The notes under the pieces are model-generated. The model did no database searches and was not told the origin of the DNA. It saw only the letters and a list, made by a program, of their open reading frames with translations. Below, piece after piece: positions 39,784 to 47,943 of a stretch of DNA of 64,000 bases. The DNA lies in the NCBI RefSeq assembly GCF_001931685.1, contig NZ_MOOY01000008.1, forward strand, positions 62,001 through 126,000, in the 5' to 3' direction. The translations under genes and the position numbers were made by a program. Position 1 is the first letter of the stretch. Every line of letters starts with the position of its first letter. This DNA is from Pararhizobium arenae. Its GTDB lineage: Bacteria; Pseudomonadota; Alphaproteobacteria; Rhizobiales; Rhizobiaceae.

Positions 39784-40418
39784 CACGACGCACGTTCCAT
39801 CGCGCCCCGGAGGGCGAACGCCGGCAGGAGCTGATCGAGGCCACCCTCGACAGCATCGCCGAGTTCGGCCTGAAAGGCGCGACGGTGCGGCAGATTGCGC
39901 TCAAGGCCGGCGTGACAGCCGGTTTGGTGCGCCATTATTTCGATTCGAAGGACCAGATGGTCGCCGATGCCTATCGGCTGGTGCTGTCAACCTTTGCTGT
40001 CAAGGCGATCGAGGTCGATGGAGATGCGCGGGCAAGGCTTCGCGGCTTCATCTCGCGCAACCTCACGGCGCCGGTCGCCAATGGCCGGAGCCTCTCGCTT
40101 TGGGCGTCCTTCATCAGCCAGGTGCGGGTCGATCCGGAGCTGGCGGCCATTCACCGCGAAGGCTATCTCGGCTTTCGCAACGACCTGCAGGGCCTGATTG
40201 CCGATCTTCTGGCGGCGGAAGGCAAGCCCCATGGGGAAGCAGAATGCCGGCGGTTGGCGATCGCCATCAACGGCATGATCGACGGCCTCTGGCTGGAAGG
40301 CTGCCTTGCCGGCGAGCTCTTTGAGGAAACCGAACTTGTGTCCATTGCGCTTGCTTCGGCCGAAGCCCTGCTCGGCCTGCCGCTTGGCCCGCTTGAACAG
40401 AATACAGACGCCTCTTAG
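39780..40418 (+). CDS. TetR family transcriptional regulator (BetI-like)
   Basis: A 212-residue regulator. The N-terminal helix-turn-helix (residues 14-60) is QELIEATLDSIAEFGLKG, then VRQIALKAGVTAGLVRHYFDSKDQMV, a pattern close to BetI. The C-terminal ligand domain includes SLWASFISQVRVDPELAAIH. Such proteins usually repress their own operon until a metabolite binds. The start overlaps the hydrolase stop (ATGA). The likely target is the divergent promoter region at 38694-38904, giving joint control of uptake and breakdown; this is inferred. Confidence 0.85.
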   Translation: MTRRTFHRAPEGERRQELIEATLDSIAEFGLKGATVRQIALKAGVTAGLVRHYFDSKDQMVADAYRLVLSTFAVKAIEVDGDARARLRGFISRNLTAPVANGRSLSLWASFISQVRVDPELAAIHREGYLGFRNDLQGLIADLLAAEGKPHGEAECRRLAIAINGMIDGLWLEGCLAGELFEETELVSIALASAEALLGLPLGPLEQNTDAS

Positions 40419-40456
40419 CCGCTCAGTGCCGGCAGGGGGAAGGGTAGGAGAACTCC

Positions 40457-41659
40457 ATGCGTTATTCATCGATCACCGATCGCCTCGCCGATCTCGGCTC
40501 CGGCAAATGGGCGCTGCACATCCGCGCCCGCCAGTTGAAGGCAAGCGGTGCCGATATCATCGAGTTGACCATCGGCGAGCCGGACCTGCCGCCGGACCCT
40601 TCGCTGCTGGCCGAGGCGCAGCGGGCGATGAATGCCGGCCGTTATCGCTATTCCAATGGTCGCGGCGAGCCGGCTGTCGTGAAGGCTCTTGCCGCGCGCT
40701 ACGCCAAGCGCCGCGCTGATGTGACAACGGAAAACGTGCTGTGCTTCCCCGGCACCCAGACGGCGCTGTTTGCCGTCATGCTTGGTCTGGCGGAAGCCGG
40801 CGACGCCGTGCTCGTCGGCGATCCCCTCTATGCCACCTATGAAGGCGTCATCCGCTCCACCGGTGCCCATCAGGTTCTCGTGCCGCTGAAGGCCGAGCAC
40901 GGGTTTCATATGCAGGCCGTCGATCTCGAAAAGGCGATCACCCCGGAGTGCCGGGTGCTGCTCCTCAACACGCCGCACAATCCGACGGGCGCCGTGCTGA
41001 CCAAGGCGGAAATCAGGGCGATCGGCGAGGTCTGCCGCAAGCACGATCTCTGGATCGTCTCGGACGAGGTCTATGAAGAGCTGATCTTTGCCGGCGAGTT
41101 CGCCTCGCCCTTCGATATGCCGGAACTGGCCGAGCGCACCATTGTCGTCTCCTCGATCTCGAAATCCCATGCCGCGCCGGGTTTCCGCAGCGGCTGGGCC
41201 ATCGGTCCTGCGGAATTTGCGAACCGGCTGCTGCCAGTGTCCGAAACCATGCTCTTTGGCGTCCAACCCTTCATCGCCGACATGACGGCCTATGCGCTGA
41301 CCCATGAAATCGGCACGTCGGCTGCGATGCGGGCCTCCTATCGCAGCCGCGCGGCATTGATTGTGAAGGCATTGGATCAGGCACCCGGCGTCACGCCGCT
41401 GCCGCCGGAAGCGGGCATGTTCATTCTGCTCGATGTCTCGGGAACCGGATTGCGCGGTGCAGACTTTGCCCTTCGGCTGCTGGAGGAGGAGAGCGTGGCG
41501 GTCATGCCCGGCTCGTCCTTCGGCGATCAGGCCGCAGATTATGTGCGCGTCAGCCTGACAGTGCCGGAAGACAAGATCGACGAAGCCTGCCGCCGCATCA
41601 CTCGGCTCGCCGCACGGCTTTCCAATGGACAAGGTTTTCTGAAGGAGCGCCGTGCATGA
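40457..41659 (+). CDS. aruH: Arginine:pyruvate transaminase-like class I aminotransferase
   Basis: A 400-residue fold-type I aminotransferase. The start MRYSSITDRLADLGSGKWALHIRA resembles the MRYS start of Pseudomonas AruH. PLP contacts are LLNTPHNPTGAVLT, VSDEVYEELIF, and the Schiff-base Lys in VVSSISKSHAAPGFRSGW. AruH moves the alpha-amino group of arginine to pyruvate, giving 2-ketoarginine. AGGAG precedes the ATG, 38 bases after the TetR stop. The stop overlaps the start of the decarboxylase that would use its product, which strongly supports the assignment. General aspartate transaminase activity remains possible. Confidence 0.75.
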   Translation: MRYSSITDRLADLGSGKWALHIRARQLKASGADIIELTIGEPDLPPDPSLLAEAQRAMNAGRYRYSNGRGEPAVVKALAARYAKRRADVTTENVLCFPGTQTALFAVMLGLAEAGDAVLVGDPLYATYEGVIRSTGAHQVLVPLKAEHGFHMQAVDLEKAITPECRVLLLNTPHNPTGAVLTKAEIRAIGEVCRKHDLWIVSDEVYEELIFAGEFASPFDMPELAERTIVVSSISKSHAAPGFRSGWAIGPAEFANRLLPVSETMLFGVQPFIADMTAYALTHEIGTSAAMRASYRSRAALIVKALDQAPGVTPLPPEAGMFILLDVSGTGLRGADFALRLLEEESVAVMPGSSFGDQAADYVRVSLTVPEDKIDEACRRITRLAARLSNGQGFLKERRA

Positions 41660-43266
41660 CGGAAGCAATGAAGACGGTCGGCGAGGTTCTGGTGGATCTG
41701 CTCGAAGCCAATGGTGTGGAAGTCGTGTTCGGCATTCCCGGCGTTCATACGGTCGAGCTTTACCGCGGCCTCGCCGCCTCGAAAATCCGCCATATCACGC
41801 CTCGTCACGAGCAGGGCGCCGGCTTCATGGCCGATGGTTATGCCCGCGTCAGCGGCAAGCCGGGCGTGGCGCTGGTCATCACCGGGCCGGGCCTTACCAA
41901 CACCATCACGGCAATGGCGCAGGCACGGCAGGATTCGATCCCGATGCTGGTCATCTCCGGCGTCAACCGCCGCGATTCCCTCGGCCACGGCCGCGGCCTG
42001 CTGCATGAGCTTCCCGATCAGCACGGCATGATCAAGACGCTGGCGCTCTATTCCCAGACGTTGCTCAACCCAGCCGATCTCGCCTCCGTCGTCGAGCGCG
42101 CCTTCGCGGTCCTGACGTCCGGGCGGCCGGGGCCTGTGCACATCGAAATCCCGACGGATGTGATGACCGCCCGCATCCCTGATCCCGTGCTGCGCAAGGC
42201 GACGGCAACCCGTCCGCGCGCCGACGCCGAAACCCTGCAGAAGGCGGCGATCCTCTGCAGTGCCGCACAGCGCCCCGTCATCCTGTGCGGTGGCGGCGCG
42301 ATCACGGCCGAGGAGGAAATCCGAACGCTTGCCGAACGCATCGGTGCGCCGGTTGTCATGACGGTCAATGCCCGTGGCATGATGGCAGGCCATCCGCTCC
42401 GGGTCCCCGCAAGCCCCAGCCTCAAGGCGGTTCGTGCGCTGGTTTCGGATGCGGATCTGGTTCTGGCGCTTGGCACGGAAATGGGCCAGACCGACTATGA
42501 CATGTATGCCGACGGCGGCTTCCCGATCCTCGGAAACCTTATCCGCACGGATATCGACCCGGCGCAGCTTGCCCGCGGCCAGCATGCGACGCTCTCGATT
42601 CTCTCCGGCGCCAAGGCGGCGACGGCCGGCATTCTCGCCTTCCTCACCGGCAACCCGGCTGCCAGGGGCAAGGAACGTGCAGAAGCGACCCGCAAGGCGG
42701 CGCTCGCAGAGCTGACCCCCAAGATGCGTGCGGAGATCGGCGTGGTCGACGCGATCTACCGCGCCCTGCCGGATTGCGCGATTATCGGCGATTCCACTCA
42801 GGCCGTTTATGCCGGAAACCTCTATTGCGACGCGCCTCGCGCCCGCTCGTGGTTCAATTCGGCCACCGGCTTCGGCGCGCTCGGTTATGCGCCACCGGCA
42901 GCGGTCGGGGCGGCGGTTGCGGTGCCGGATAAACCCGTTGTCTGCCTCGTCGGCGATGGCGGCATCCAGTTTTCTCTGGCCGAACTCGGCTCTGCGGTCG
43001 ATGCTGCCGCTCATGTCATCTTCCTCGTCTGGAACAATGACGGGTATCAGGAGATCGAAAACTTCATGGTCGACAACGGCATCACCCCGGAAGGTGTGAA
43101 GCCTTCGGCACCCGATTTCCTGCTGACGGCGCAGGCTTATGGTGTGCCGGCCATCCGGCTGAAGACGATTTCCGAACTGCAACTGGCCCTGACGGAAGCC
43201 AAGGGACGCCAGGGCCCGTCGTTAATCGAGATTCACCAGACGCGCACGGCAGGTGTCACGGCGTGA
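41656..43266 (+). CDS. aruI: 2-ketoarginine (5-guanidino-2-oxopentanoate) decarboxylase-like ThDP enzyme
   Basis: A 536-residue thiamine-diphosphate enzyme of the acetolactate synthase fold. The catalytic Glu is in ITPRHEQGAGFMADGYARV. A central domain has VILCGGGAITAEEEI, and the cofactor motif starts CLVGDGGIQFSLAELG and ends VIFLVWNNDGY. It lacks the neighbouring small regulatory subunit of true acetolactate synthase. Overlap with the AruH-like gene (ATGA) points to the AruI role: decarboxylating 2-ketoarginine to 4-guanidinobutyraldehyde. Later steps (guanidinobutyrate oxidation and cleavage) are not encoded here. A fragment of a RIME-like repeat follows the stop. Confidence 0.78.
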   Translation: MTEAMKTVGEVLVDLLEANGVEVVFGIPGVHTVELYRGLAASKIRHITPRHEQGAGFMADGYARVSGKPGVALVITGPGLTNTITAMAQARQDSIPMLVISGVNRRDSLGHGRGLLHELPDQHGMIKTLALYSQTLLNPADLASVVERAFAVLTSGRPGPVHIEIPTDVMTARIPDPVLRKATATRPRADAETLQKAAILCSAAQRPVILCGGGAITAEEEIRTLAERIGAPVVMTVNARGMMAGHPLRVPASPSLKAVRALVSDADLVLALGTEMGQTDYDMYADGGFPILGNLIRTDIDPAQLARGQHATLSILSGAKAATAGILAFLTGNPAARGKERAEATRKAALAELTPKMRAEIGVVDAIYRALPDCAIIGDSTQAVYAGNLYCDAPRARSWFNSATGFGALGYAPPAAVGAAVAVPDKPVVCLVGDGGIQFSLAELGSAVDAAAHVIFLVWNNDGYQEIENFMVDNGITPEGVKPSAPDFLLTAQAYGVPAIRLKTISELQLALTEAKGRQGPSLIEIHQTRTAGVTA

Positions 43267-43269
43267 GAG

Positions 43270-43291
43270 GCCGCAGGCGGGGAGAGGGGAC
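43270..43291. repeat. Remnant of a RIME-like repeat
   Basis: The 22 bases beginning CCGCAGGCGGGGAGAGG are identical to the right half of the second hairpin module seen at 17721-17738 and 36957-36972. The left half and the other module are missing. It begins three bases after the AruI stop codon, so it is a truncated copy. Confidence 0.55.
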
Positions 43292-43413
43292 GGTGGAGCG
43301 CCGGGCTCCCAGCCCATGCCCAAACATGGTAAGGTTTGACTTTATGCTCTGTCGATGGTTCTTAAGGCGCTCGCGCGCCCGTTGAATCGGCGCGTTAACC
43401 GGAAGGACGGTCC

Positions 43414-43833
43414 TTGGCGGACTTTGAAGGCGAGATTTCGGAACGCAGGCAGAAGGGCAGGCTCTTTGCCCTGCTGTGGATTCTGTTCGCCGCCTTTGCC
43501 ATGCAATTCGTCGCCTCGGCCCAGATTCTGTCCTCGCGCCTCGTCGCGCAGCAAAACGCCGGGAACTTCTCGTCGTCCGATACCGGGTCTTCCGAGACCC
43601 TGCTGTCGCGCCACATTGCCCGCTCTCTTCCCGCCGCCGACCTGCGCTTCACCGCCGATCGCGGTGATTTCAAGGGTACGCCCGGCGGCCCTGATCCGTT
43701 CCTTCTGCCGACGTCCGTCGATCTTGCCGTTCCAGCCTATGGCGGCATGGCTGACGTCAGCGTCTTCAAAGCTGCCGGCCTTGGCATTGCGGGCCGGTCC
43801 ATGCAGGCCCGCGGTCCGCCGCTTGCCGCCTGA
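43414..43833 (+). CDS. Hypothetical small membrane-anchored protein
   Basis: I do not recognise this 139-residue protein. After a short charged start (ADFEGEISERRQKG) it has one hydrophobic segment, LFALLWILFAAFAMQFVASA. The rest is a ~100-residue Ser/Gly/Pro-rich region without known motifs, so it is probably a signal-anchored periplasmic protein. The start is a TTG with GGAAGG seven bases upstream. It precedes secDF by 102 bases on the same strand and might be co-transcribed. The lack of family resemblance and the rare start codon keep confidence moderate. Confidence 0.5.
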   Translation: MADFEGEISERRQKGRLFALLWILFAAFAMQFVASAQILSSRLVAQQNAGNFSSSDTGSSETLLSRHIARSLPAADLRFTADRGDFKGTPGGPDPFLLPTSVDLAVPAYGGMADVSVFKAAGLGIAGRSMQARGPPLAA

Positions 43834-43935
43834 TATCGGGCTTTGAGCCCTTGCGGCACCTGTCGCCTTTATTCCTGTACAGATAGCATCCTGCATCCCG
43901 GTTTTCGGGAGGGCAGGCATTGATGGAAACAAATC

Positions 43936-46464
43936 ATGCGCACTTCGAAATGGGCCGCCTTGGCCTATATCGCGATTACCATCTTCGGTATCATCGCGGT
44001 GCTCCCAAACGTATTGTCGCCCGAAACGCGCGAGCGTTACTCCGCTTTCCTGCCGGTTCCGCCGGTCACGCTCGGCCTCGACCTGCGCGGCGGTTCGCAC
44101 CTTGTCCTTGAGGTCGATGCCGCTGGGCTCCGCAGAGCGCGCCTCAACACGCTGCTGGATGATATCCGCGGCGTCCTGCGCGCCGAGCGCGTTCCGGTCT
44201 CGTCCGCCCGCATCGCCGGCGATACGATTCAGGTCAAGATCCCGGATCAGGCCGATCGCGACAAGGTTCTGCCCAAGATTCAGGAACTCGCGGTTCCCGC
44301 CGGCGCTCTCGGCTTCGGTACGGCAAGCGCCGATATCGAGGTTACGACCGCCGATGACACGATCACCGTCAACCAGACGGAAGCCGGTCTTACCGAACGC
44401 ATGACGGCTGCCGTCGACCAGAGCCTCGAAATCATTCGTCGCCGCGTCGACCAGGTCGGCGTCGCCGAACCGCTCATCCAGCGCGTCGGCTCCGACCGCA
44501 TCCTCGTACAGCTGCCGGGCCTTCAGGATCCGACCCGCCTGCGCCAGCTGCTCGGCTCCACCGCGCAGATGAGCTTCCACATGCTCGACCAGACGGTCGA
44601 TGTGACCCAGCCGGCGCCGCGCGGCGTCGATATTCTGCCGGGTGCAAACGACGGCAACCGCTATCCGGTCGAAAGCCGCATCGCCATTTCCGGCGAGCGT
44701 CTGGCCGATGCCAAGGCTGGTTTCAACCAGCAGACCAATGAGCCGATCGTTTCCTTCACCTTCGATACGCAGGGTGCCCGCCAGTTCGCGGAAATCACCC
44801 GTGACAATGTCGGCCGTCCGTTCGCCATCGTGCTCGACGGCAAGGTGCTGACAGCACCGGTCATCCGCGAGCCGATCGTCGGTGGCCAGGGCCAGATCAG
44901 CGGCAACTTCACCGCCCAGGAAGCAACGGTTCTCTCAGCACTTCTGCGCTCCGGTGCGCTGCCGGCGCCTCTCACGATCATCGAAGAGCGCTCCGTCGGC
45001 CCGAACCTCGGTTCCGACTCGATCCGTATGGGTATCTACACCGGTCTTGCCGGCTTCATCGCCGTCTGCGTGATGATGCTGGCGCTCTACACCACCTGGG
45101 GCGTCATCGCGATCCTCGGCCTTATCCTCCACACCATCCTGACCGTCGCGATCCTGGCCATGCTCGGCTCGACGCTCACCTTGCCCGGTATCGCCGGTAT
45201 CATTCTCGGGATCGGTATGGCGGTGGATGCGAACATCCTGATCAATGCCCGTATTCGAGAAGAAACCGCCGCCGGCGCAGGGGCCATGAAGGCGCTCGAT
45301 GTCGGATTCGGCAAGGCCTTTGCCACGATCGTCGATGGTAACGTCACGACGCTGGTCGGCACCATCCTGCTGTTCATGTTCGGCACGGGTCCGGTGCGCG
45401 GCTTCGCCATCACCATGATGATCGGTATCATCATCTCGATGTTCACCTCGATCACCGTCGTACGCGCGATGATGCACGAACTGGTGATCCGCCAGAAACT
45501 CAAGAAGATCGAAATTCATTCGATCTTCGGCAAGGTTCCGAGCATCCCGAGCTTCTCCTTCATGCGCGGTCGCTTCGTCGCCATCGGCATGTCGGCCTTC
45601 CTGTCGATCAGCTCCGTCGTGCTGTTCTTCTATCCGGGCCTAAACTACGGCATCGATTTCGTCGGCGGTATCCAGGTTGAAGCGACTTCGAAGCAGCCAC
45701 TGCAGATGGCGGAGATCCGCGAGAAACTCGAAGGGCTGAACCTTGGCGAAGTCGCGCTACAGGACTTCGATCAGGGCAAGTCCGTCCTCGTTCGTGTTCA
45801 GCGTCAGGAGGGCGGCGAAGAGCAGCAGACCGTCGCGCTCAACGCCATTAAGGCGGCTGTCGCCGAAGTCATTCCGGATGCCGCCTTCGAGCGCACGGAA
45901 GTCGTTGGCCCCACGATCAGTGCCGAGCTTGCCCGCTCCGGCTTCCTCGCTGTCGGTCTCGCCATGCTTGCCATCCTGATCTACATCTGGTGGCGGTTCG
46001 AATGGCACTTCGCAGTGGGCGCCATTGTGACCCTGATTCTCGATATTACCAAGATGATTGGCTTCTTCGCGCTGACAGGCATCGACTTCAACCTGACGGC
46101 TATCGCAGCCGTGTTGACGCTGATCGGTTACTCGGTCAACGACAAGGTCGTCGTTTACGACCGCATGCGTGAAAACCTGCGCAAGTACAAGACGATGCCG
46201 TTCTCCGAACTGATCGATCTATCGATCAACCAAGTGATCATGCGATGCATCTTCACTTCGGTCGCCATTCTGGCTTCGCTGGTGCCGATGGCGATCTGGG
46301 GGGGCGATCCGGTCAAGCCTTTCGCTTGGCCGATGGTCTTCGGCGTTATCGTCGCGACCACGTCTTCGATCTATATCGGCGGCCCAATCCTGCTGTTTCT
46401 CAGCCGCTGGTGGAAGGATCGCGAGGGCGCCCGCGCACCGGGGACGGAAGTCGTCAAGGGCTGA
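43936..46464 (+). CDS. secDF: Fused protein translocase subunits SecD-SecF
   Basis: An 842-residue fusion of SecD (about residues 1-520) and SecF (about 540-835). It is an RND-type membrane pump that uses the proton gradient to pull exported proteins out of SecYEG. SecD shows LGLDLRGGSHLVLEVD, a large periplasmic domain and ILGIGMAVDANILINARIREE. SecF begins FVAIGMSAFLSISS, has YGIDFVGGIQVE, and ends with TLIGYSVNDKVVVYDRMREN. Twelve membrane helices are expected. The fused form is common in rhizobia. YajC, the usual partner, is not adjacent. A strong terminator ends the gene. Confidence 0.95.
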   Translation: MRTSKWAALAYIAITIFGIIAVLPNVLSPETRERYSAFLPVPPVTLGLDLRGGSHLVLEVDAAGLRRARLNTLLDDIRGVLRAERVPVSSARIAGDTIQVKIPDQADRDKVLPKIQELAVPAGALGFGTASADIEVTTADDTITVNQTEAGLTERMTAAVDQSLEIIRRRVDQVGVAEPLIQRVGSDRILVQLPGLQDPTRLRQLLGSTAQMSFHMLDQTVDVTQPAPRGVDILPGANDGNRYPVESRIAISGERLADAKAGFNQQTNEPIVSFTFDTQGARQFAEITRDNVGRPFAIVLDGKVLTAPVIREPIVGGQGQISGNFTAQEATVLSALLRSGALPAPLTIIEERSVGPNLGSDSIRMGIYTGLAGFIAVCVMMLALYTTWGVIAILGLILHTILTVAILAMLGSTLTLPGIAGIILGIGMAVDANILINARIREETAAGAGAMKALDVGFGKAFATIVDGNVTTLVGTILLFMFGTGPVRGFAITMMIGIIISMFTSITVVRAMMHELVIRQKLKKIEIHSIFGKVPSIPSFSFMRGRFVAIGMSAFLSISSVVLFFYPGLNYGIDFVGGIQVEATSKQPLQMAEIREKLEGLNLGEVALQDFDQGKSVLVRVQRQEGGEEQQTVALNAIKAAVAEVIPDAAFERTEVVGPTISAELARSGFLAVGLAMLAILIYIWWRFEWHFAVGAIVTLILDITKMIGFFALTGIDFNLTAIAAVLTLIGYSVNDKVVVYDRMRENLRKYKTMPFSELIDLSINQVIMRCIFTSVAILASLVPMAIWGGDPVKPFAWPMVFGVIVATTSSIYIGGPILLFLSRWWKDREGARAPGTEVVKG

Positions 46465-46486
46465 CGGCCGGTACGGATACCAAAAC

Positions 46487-46521
46487 AAAAAGGGCGGCTC
46501 GCGATGGGCCGCCCTTTTTTT
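46487..46521 (+). terminator. Rho-independent terminator of secDF
   Basis: A perfect 7-bp GC stem (GGGCGGC at 46492-46498 with GCCGCCC at 46508-46514) is flanked by A residues upstream and a run of seven T downstream (46515-46521). It lies about 25 bases after the stop codon. Confidence 0.9.
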
Positions 46522-46678
46522 GTCGCATGACGCGCCTATATCGTTTGGAAAGCGGTGACGAACATAGGCGATTTGTAGATGCAAATTCTGTGTTCGCGGC
46601 AAACGAGAAGAGATTTTACCTCAGAAGACGCCAGAGTCAGAATTAAGAGAATTATTTTCTCGTTTCATCCGTTTTAAA

Positions 46679-46705
46679 TTGACTAAATTGGTGGATTATT
46701 ATAGT
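46679..46705 (+). promoter_or_regulatory. Candidate promoter of the 31-residue ORF
   Basis: TTGACT (46679-46684) and TATAGT (46700-46705) are separated by 15 bases, slightly short of ideal, in locally AT-rich DNA. Transcription from here would give a leader of about 80 bases containing the hairpin at 46750-46773 before the small ORF. Confidence 0.4.
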
Positions 46706-46794
46706 TTTCCATCATCCGCAGCAGATGGCTGGTCGCGGAGTAACCCAGGGATCGCCGATCATGTCCGGCGATCACAACATCGAAGGAGGGTGTC

Positions 46795-46890
46795 ATGACT
46801 GTTACAAAAAACCACGCTACCCTCTTCGGTATGCGTTCCTATTGTCGCGCAACGAAAGTCCTTTGCATTCGCGCTCCTTGGCGAATGTGA
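46795..46890 (+). CDS. Candidate small protein, 31 residues
   Basis: An ATG at 46795 follows a near-ideal ribosome site (GAAGGAGG, about 5-7 bases away) and opens a 31-codon frame ending TGA at 46888-46890. The peptide is basic and contains two cysteines (MTVTKNHATLFG, then SYCRATKVLC). It has no signal peptide or membrane helix and matches nothing I know. The support is the ribosome site, the upstream promoter-like pair and the hairpin leader. It could instead be a leader peptide controlling the 76-residue gene downstream, or a chance frame. Confidence 0.35.
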   Translation: MTVTKNHATLFGMRSYCRATKVLCIRAPWRM

Positions 46891-46966
46891 TCGAGACACA
46901 AGACCTTTCTTGAATTTTTGCACGATTTGAATTGATCCGCGCGCAGGCGTGGAGGGAGCGTTTGTC

Positions 46967-47197
46967 ATGAACAAGCAAGTCATCGAGTTTGCCGGCGAGG
47001 CCGTTGGGGTTGTTGTCCCGGAAGCTGATTATCTGAAGTTTGTCGCGGTCAAGTATCATGTCTGGGATCTCGATTCGCGGCGGTTCGGTTCGGCGGATGA
47101 GGCTCGTGCCGCCGTGCGCCAGCTCGTTGCAGGCAACAGGCTTTCGGCAAACCAGGATTACGTTGCTGGTGCCGCAAATCGATTTGTTGCGGCATAA
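46967..47197 (+). CDS. Hypothetical small cytoplasmic protein, 76 residues
   Basis: I do not recognise a named family. The 76 residues begin NKQVIEFAGEAVGVVVPEADYLKF. A mixed alpha/beta sequence follows with FAVKYHVWDLDSRRFGSADEAR, and the C-terminus AANRFVAA is hydrophobic. No membrane helix, signal or metal motif is visible. GGAGGGAG lies upstream of ATG 46967, rather far (about 10 bases). The longer GTG start at 46949 is less likely. It has its own gap on both sides, between secDF and the Rrf2 regulator. Codon use resembles its neighbours, which supports a real gene. Confidence 0.6.
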   Translation: MNKQVIEFAGEAVGVVVPEADYLKFVAVKYHVWDLDSRRFGSADEARAAVRQLVAGNRLSANQDYVAGAANRFVAA

Positions 47198-47248
47198 ACG
47201 TCTCATTCGACGCAGTTTCGCCCACTCTTTTTACTAAATCTGTATATT

Positions 47249-47272
47249 GGCATGGTTGTTCTATGCTATGCC
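47249..47272. promoter_or_regulatory. Inverted repeat upstream of the second Rrf2 gene
   Basis: Arms GGCATGG (47249-47255) and CTATGCC (47266-47272) match at 6 of 7 positions across a 10-base spacer. The site lies 63 bases before the Rrf2 start, beside AT-rich bases that could form a -10. It may be an autoregulatory site; the evidence is only symmetry and position. Confidence 0.35.
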
Positions 47273-47335
47273 TAGGGAAAATATGCGCGTGAGCGGGCTG
47301 CATGTGCGTCATGCCCGCGAAAAGAGTGAACTCCG

Positions 47336-47794
47336 ATGCTGACGAAAAAGGGCAAATACGGGTTGAAGGCTCTGGTCGATCTGGCCAACCTCCATCCGGG
47401 CGAGACTGCATTCATCACCGAGATTGCAACCCGCAACAACATTCCGAAGAAATTTCTGGATACCATCCTCCTCGAGCTCCGCAATGCGGGCATCCTGCGC
47501 TCCAAGAAGGGTCCGGGTGGTGGCTATTCCTTGTCGAAGCCTGCGTCCGAAATCAGGATTGGTCAGGTCATCCGCACGCTTGACGGCCCGCTTGCGCCGA
47601 TCCGCTGTGCCAGCCGCACGGCCTATGAAGTGTGCGATGACTGCAACGACCCGGAGACCTGCGAAGTGCGCCGGTCCATGACGCTCGTACGTGATGCGAT
47701 CGCCGATATCCTGGATACGATGACGCTTGAGGATTTCTGTCGCAGCGGCAGCCTTCCGTTCGCCGAGGAGCCTGTGGTAAAACAGGCGGGCTGA
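47336..47794 (+). CDS. Rrf2 family regulator with four clustered cysteines
   Basis: A 152-residue Rrf2 protein. The winged helix includes KKGKYGLKALVDLANLHPGE and IPKKFLDTILLELRNAGIL, and the wing is KKGPGGGYSLSKPASEI. The C-terminal half carries a tight cysteine group, RCASRTAYEVCDDCNDPETCE (C-x8-C-x2-C-x5-C). Fe-S-binding relatives such as IscR, NsrR and RirA have three cysteines in this region. This arrangement could hold an Fe-S cluster and act as an iron, redox or nitric-oxide sensor; that is inference. It is transcribed toward the capsule locus, but a separate promoter lies before kpsF. Confidence 0.85.
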   Translation: MLTKKGKYGLKALVDLANLHPGETAFITEIATRNNIPKKFLDTILLELRNAGILRSKKGPGGGYSLSKPASEIRIGQVIRTLDGPLAPIRCASRTAYEVCDDCNDPETCEVRRSMTLVRDAIADILDTMTLEDFCRSGSLPFAEEPVVKQAG

Positions 47795-47888
47795 CATCTG
47801 TAGGTGAGGGTCTCGCCTCGCCGCAAATCAGGCAGATAATCTGGAAATGCACTGCCCGCTTCACAATACCGCGGCCGGCATTTTGATT

Positions 47889-47915
47889 TGTCACAACCAC
47901 GTTCTCGGTATAACG
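47889..47915 (+). promoter_or_regulatory. Candidate promoter of the capsule operon
   Basis: TTGTCA (47889-47894) and TATAAC (47910-47915) are spaced by 15 bases and lie 29 bases before the kpsF start. The spacing is short, so the assignment is tentative. Confidence 0.4.
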
Positions 47916-47943
47916 GGTGGGCGACAGTAATCGGAGCCATGTA

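Larger units (their letters stand above)
46465..46794. other. Intergenic region with terminator, AT-rich leader and hairpin, 330 bases
   Basis: The region begins with the secDF terminator and continues with the most AT-rich stretch of the window (about 46600-46710). It contains a possible promoter at 46679-46705 and a hairpin at 46750-46773 (8-bp arms GATCGCCG and CGGCGATC), then a strong ribosome site just before 46795. No longer protein is supported on either strand. Confidence 0.45.

Noticed and set aside
41539-43182. 547-codon minus-strand frame antisense to the AruI-like gene
   Set aside because: No motifs, polar composition, and it overlaps a ThDP enzyme with clear catalytic and cofactor motifs.
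41656-43266. ThDP enzyme considered as acetolactate synthase large subunit
   Set aside because: No small regulatory subunit follows, and overlap with an AruH-like transaminase in a guanidino locus favours the 2-ketoarginine decarboxylase role.
43414-43833. Small protein before secDF considered as YajC, the usual SecDF partner
   Set aside because: YajC is about 100 residues with one N-terminal helix and a basic conserved tail; this protein's Ser/Gly/Pro-rich tail shows none of that pattern.
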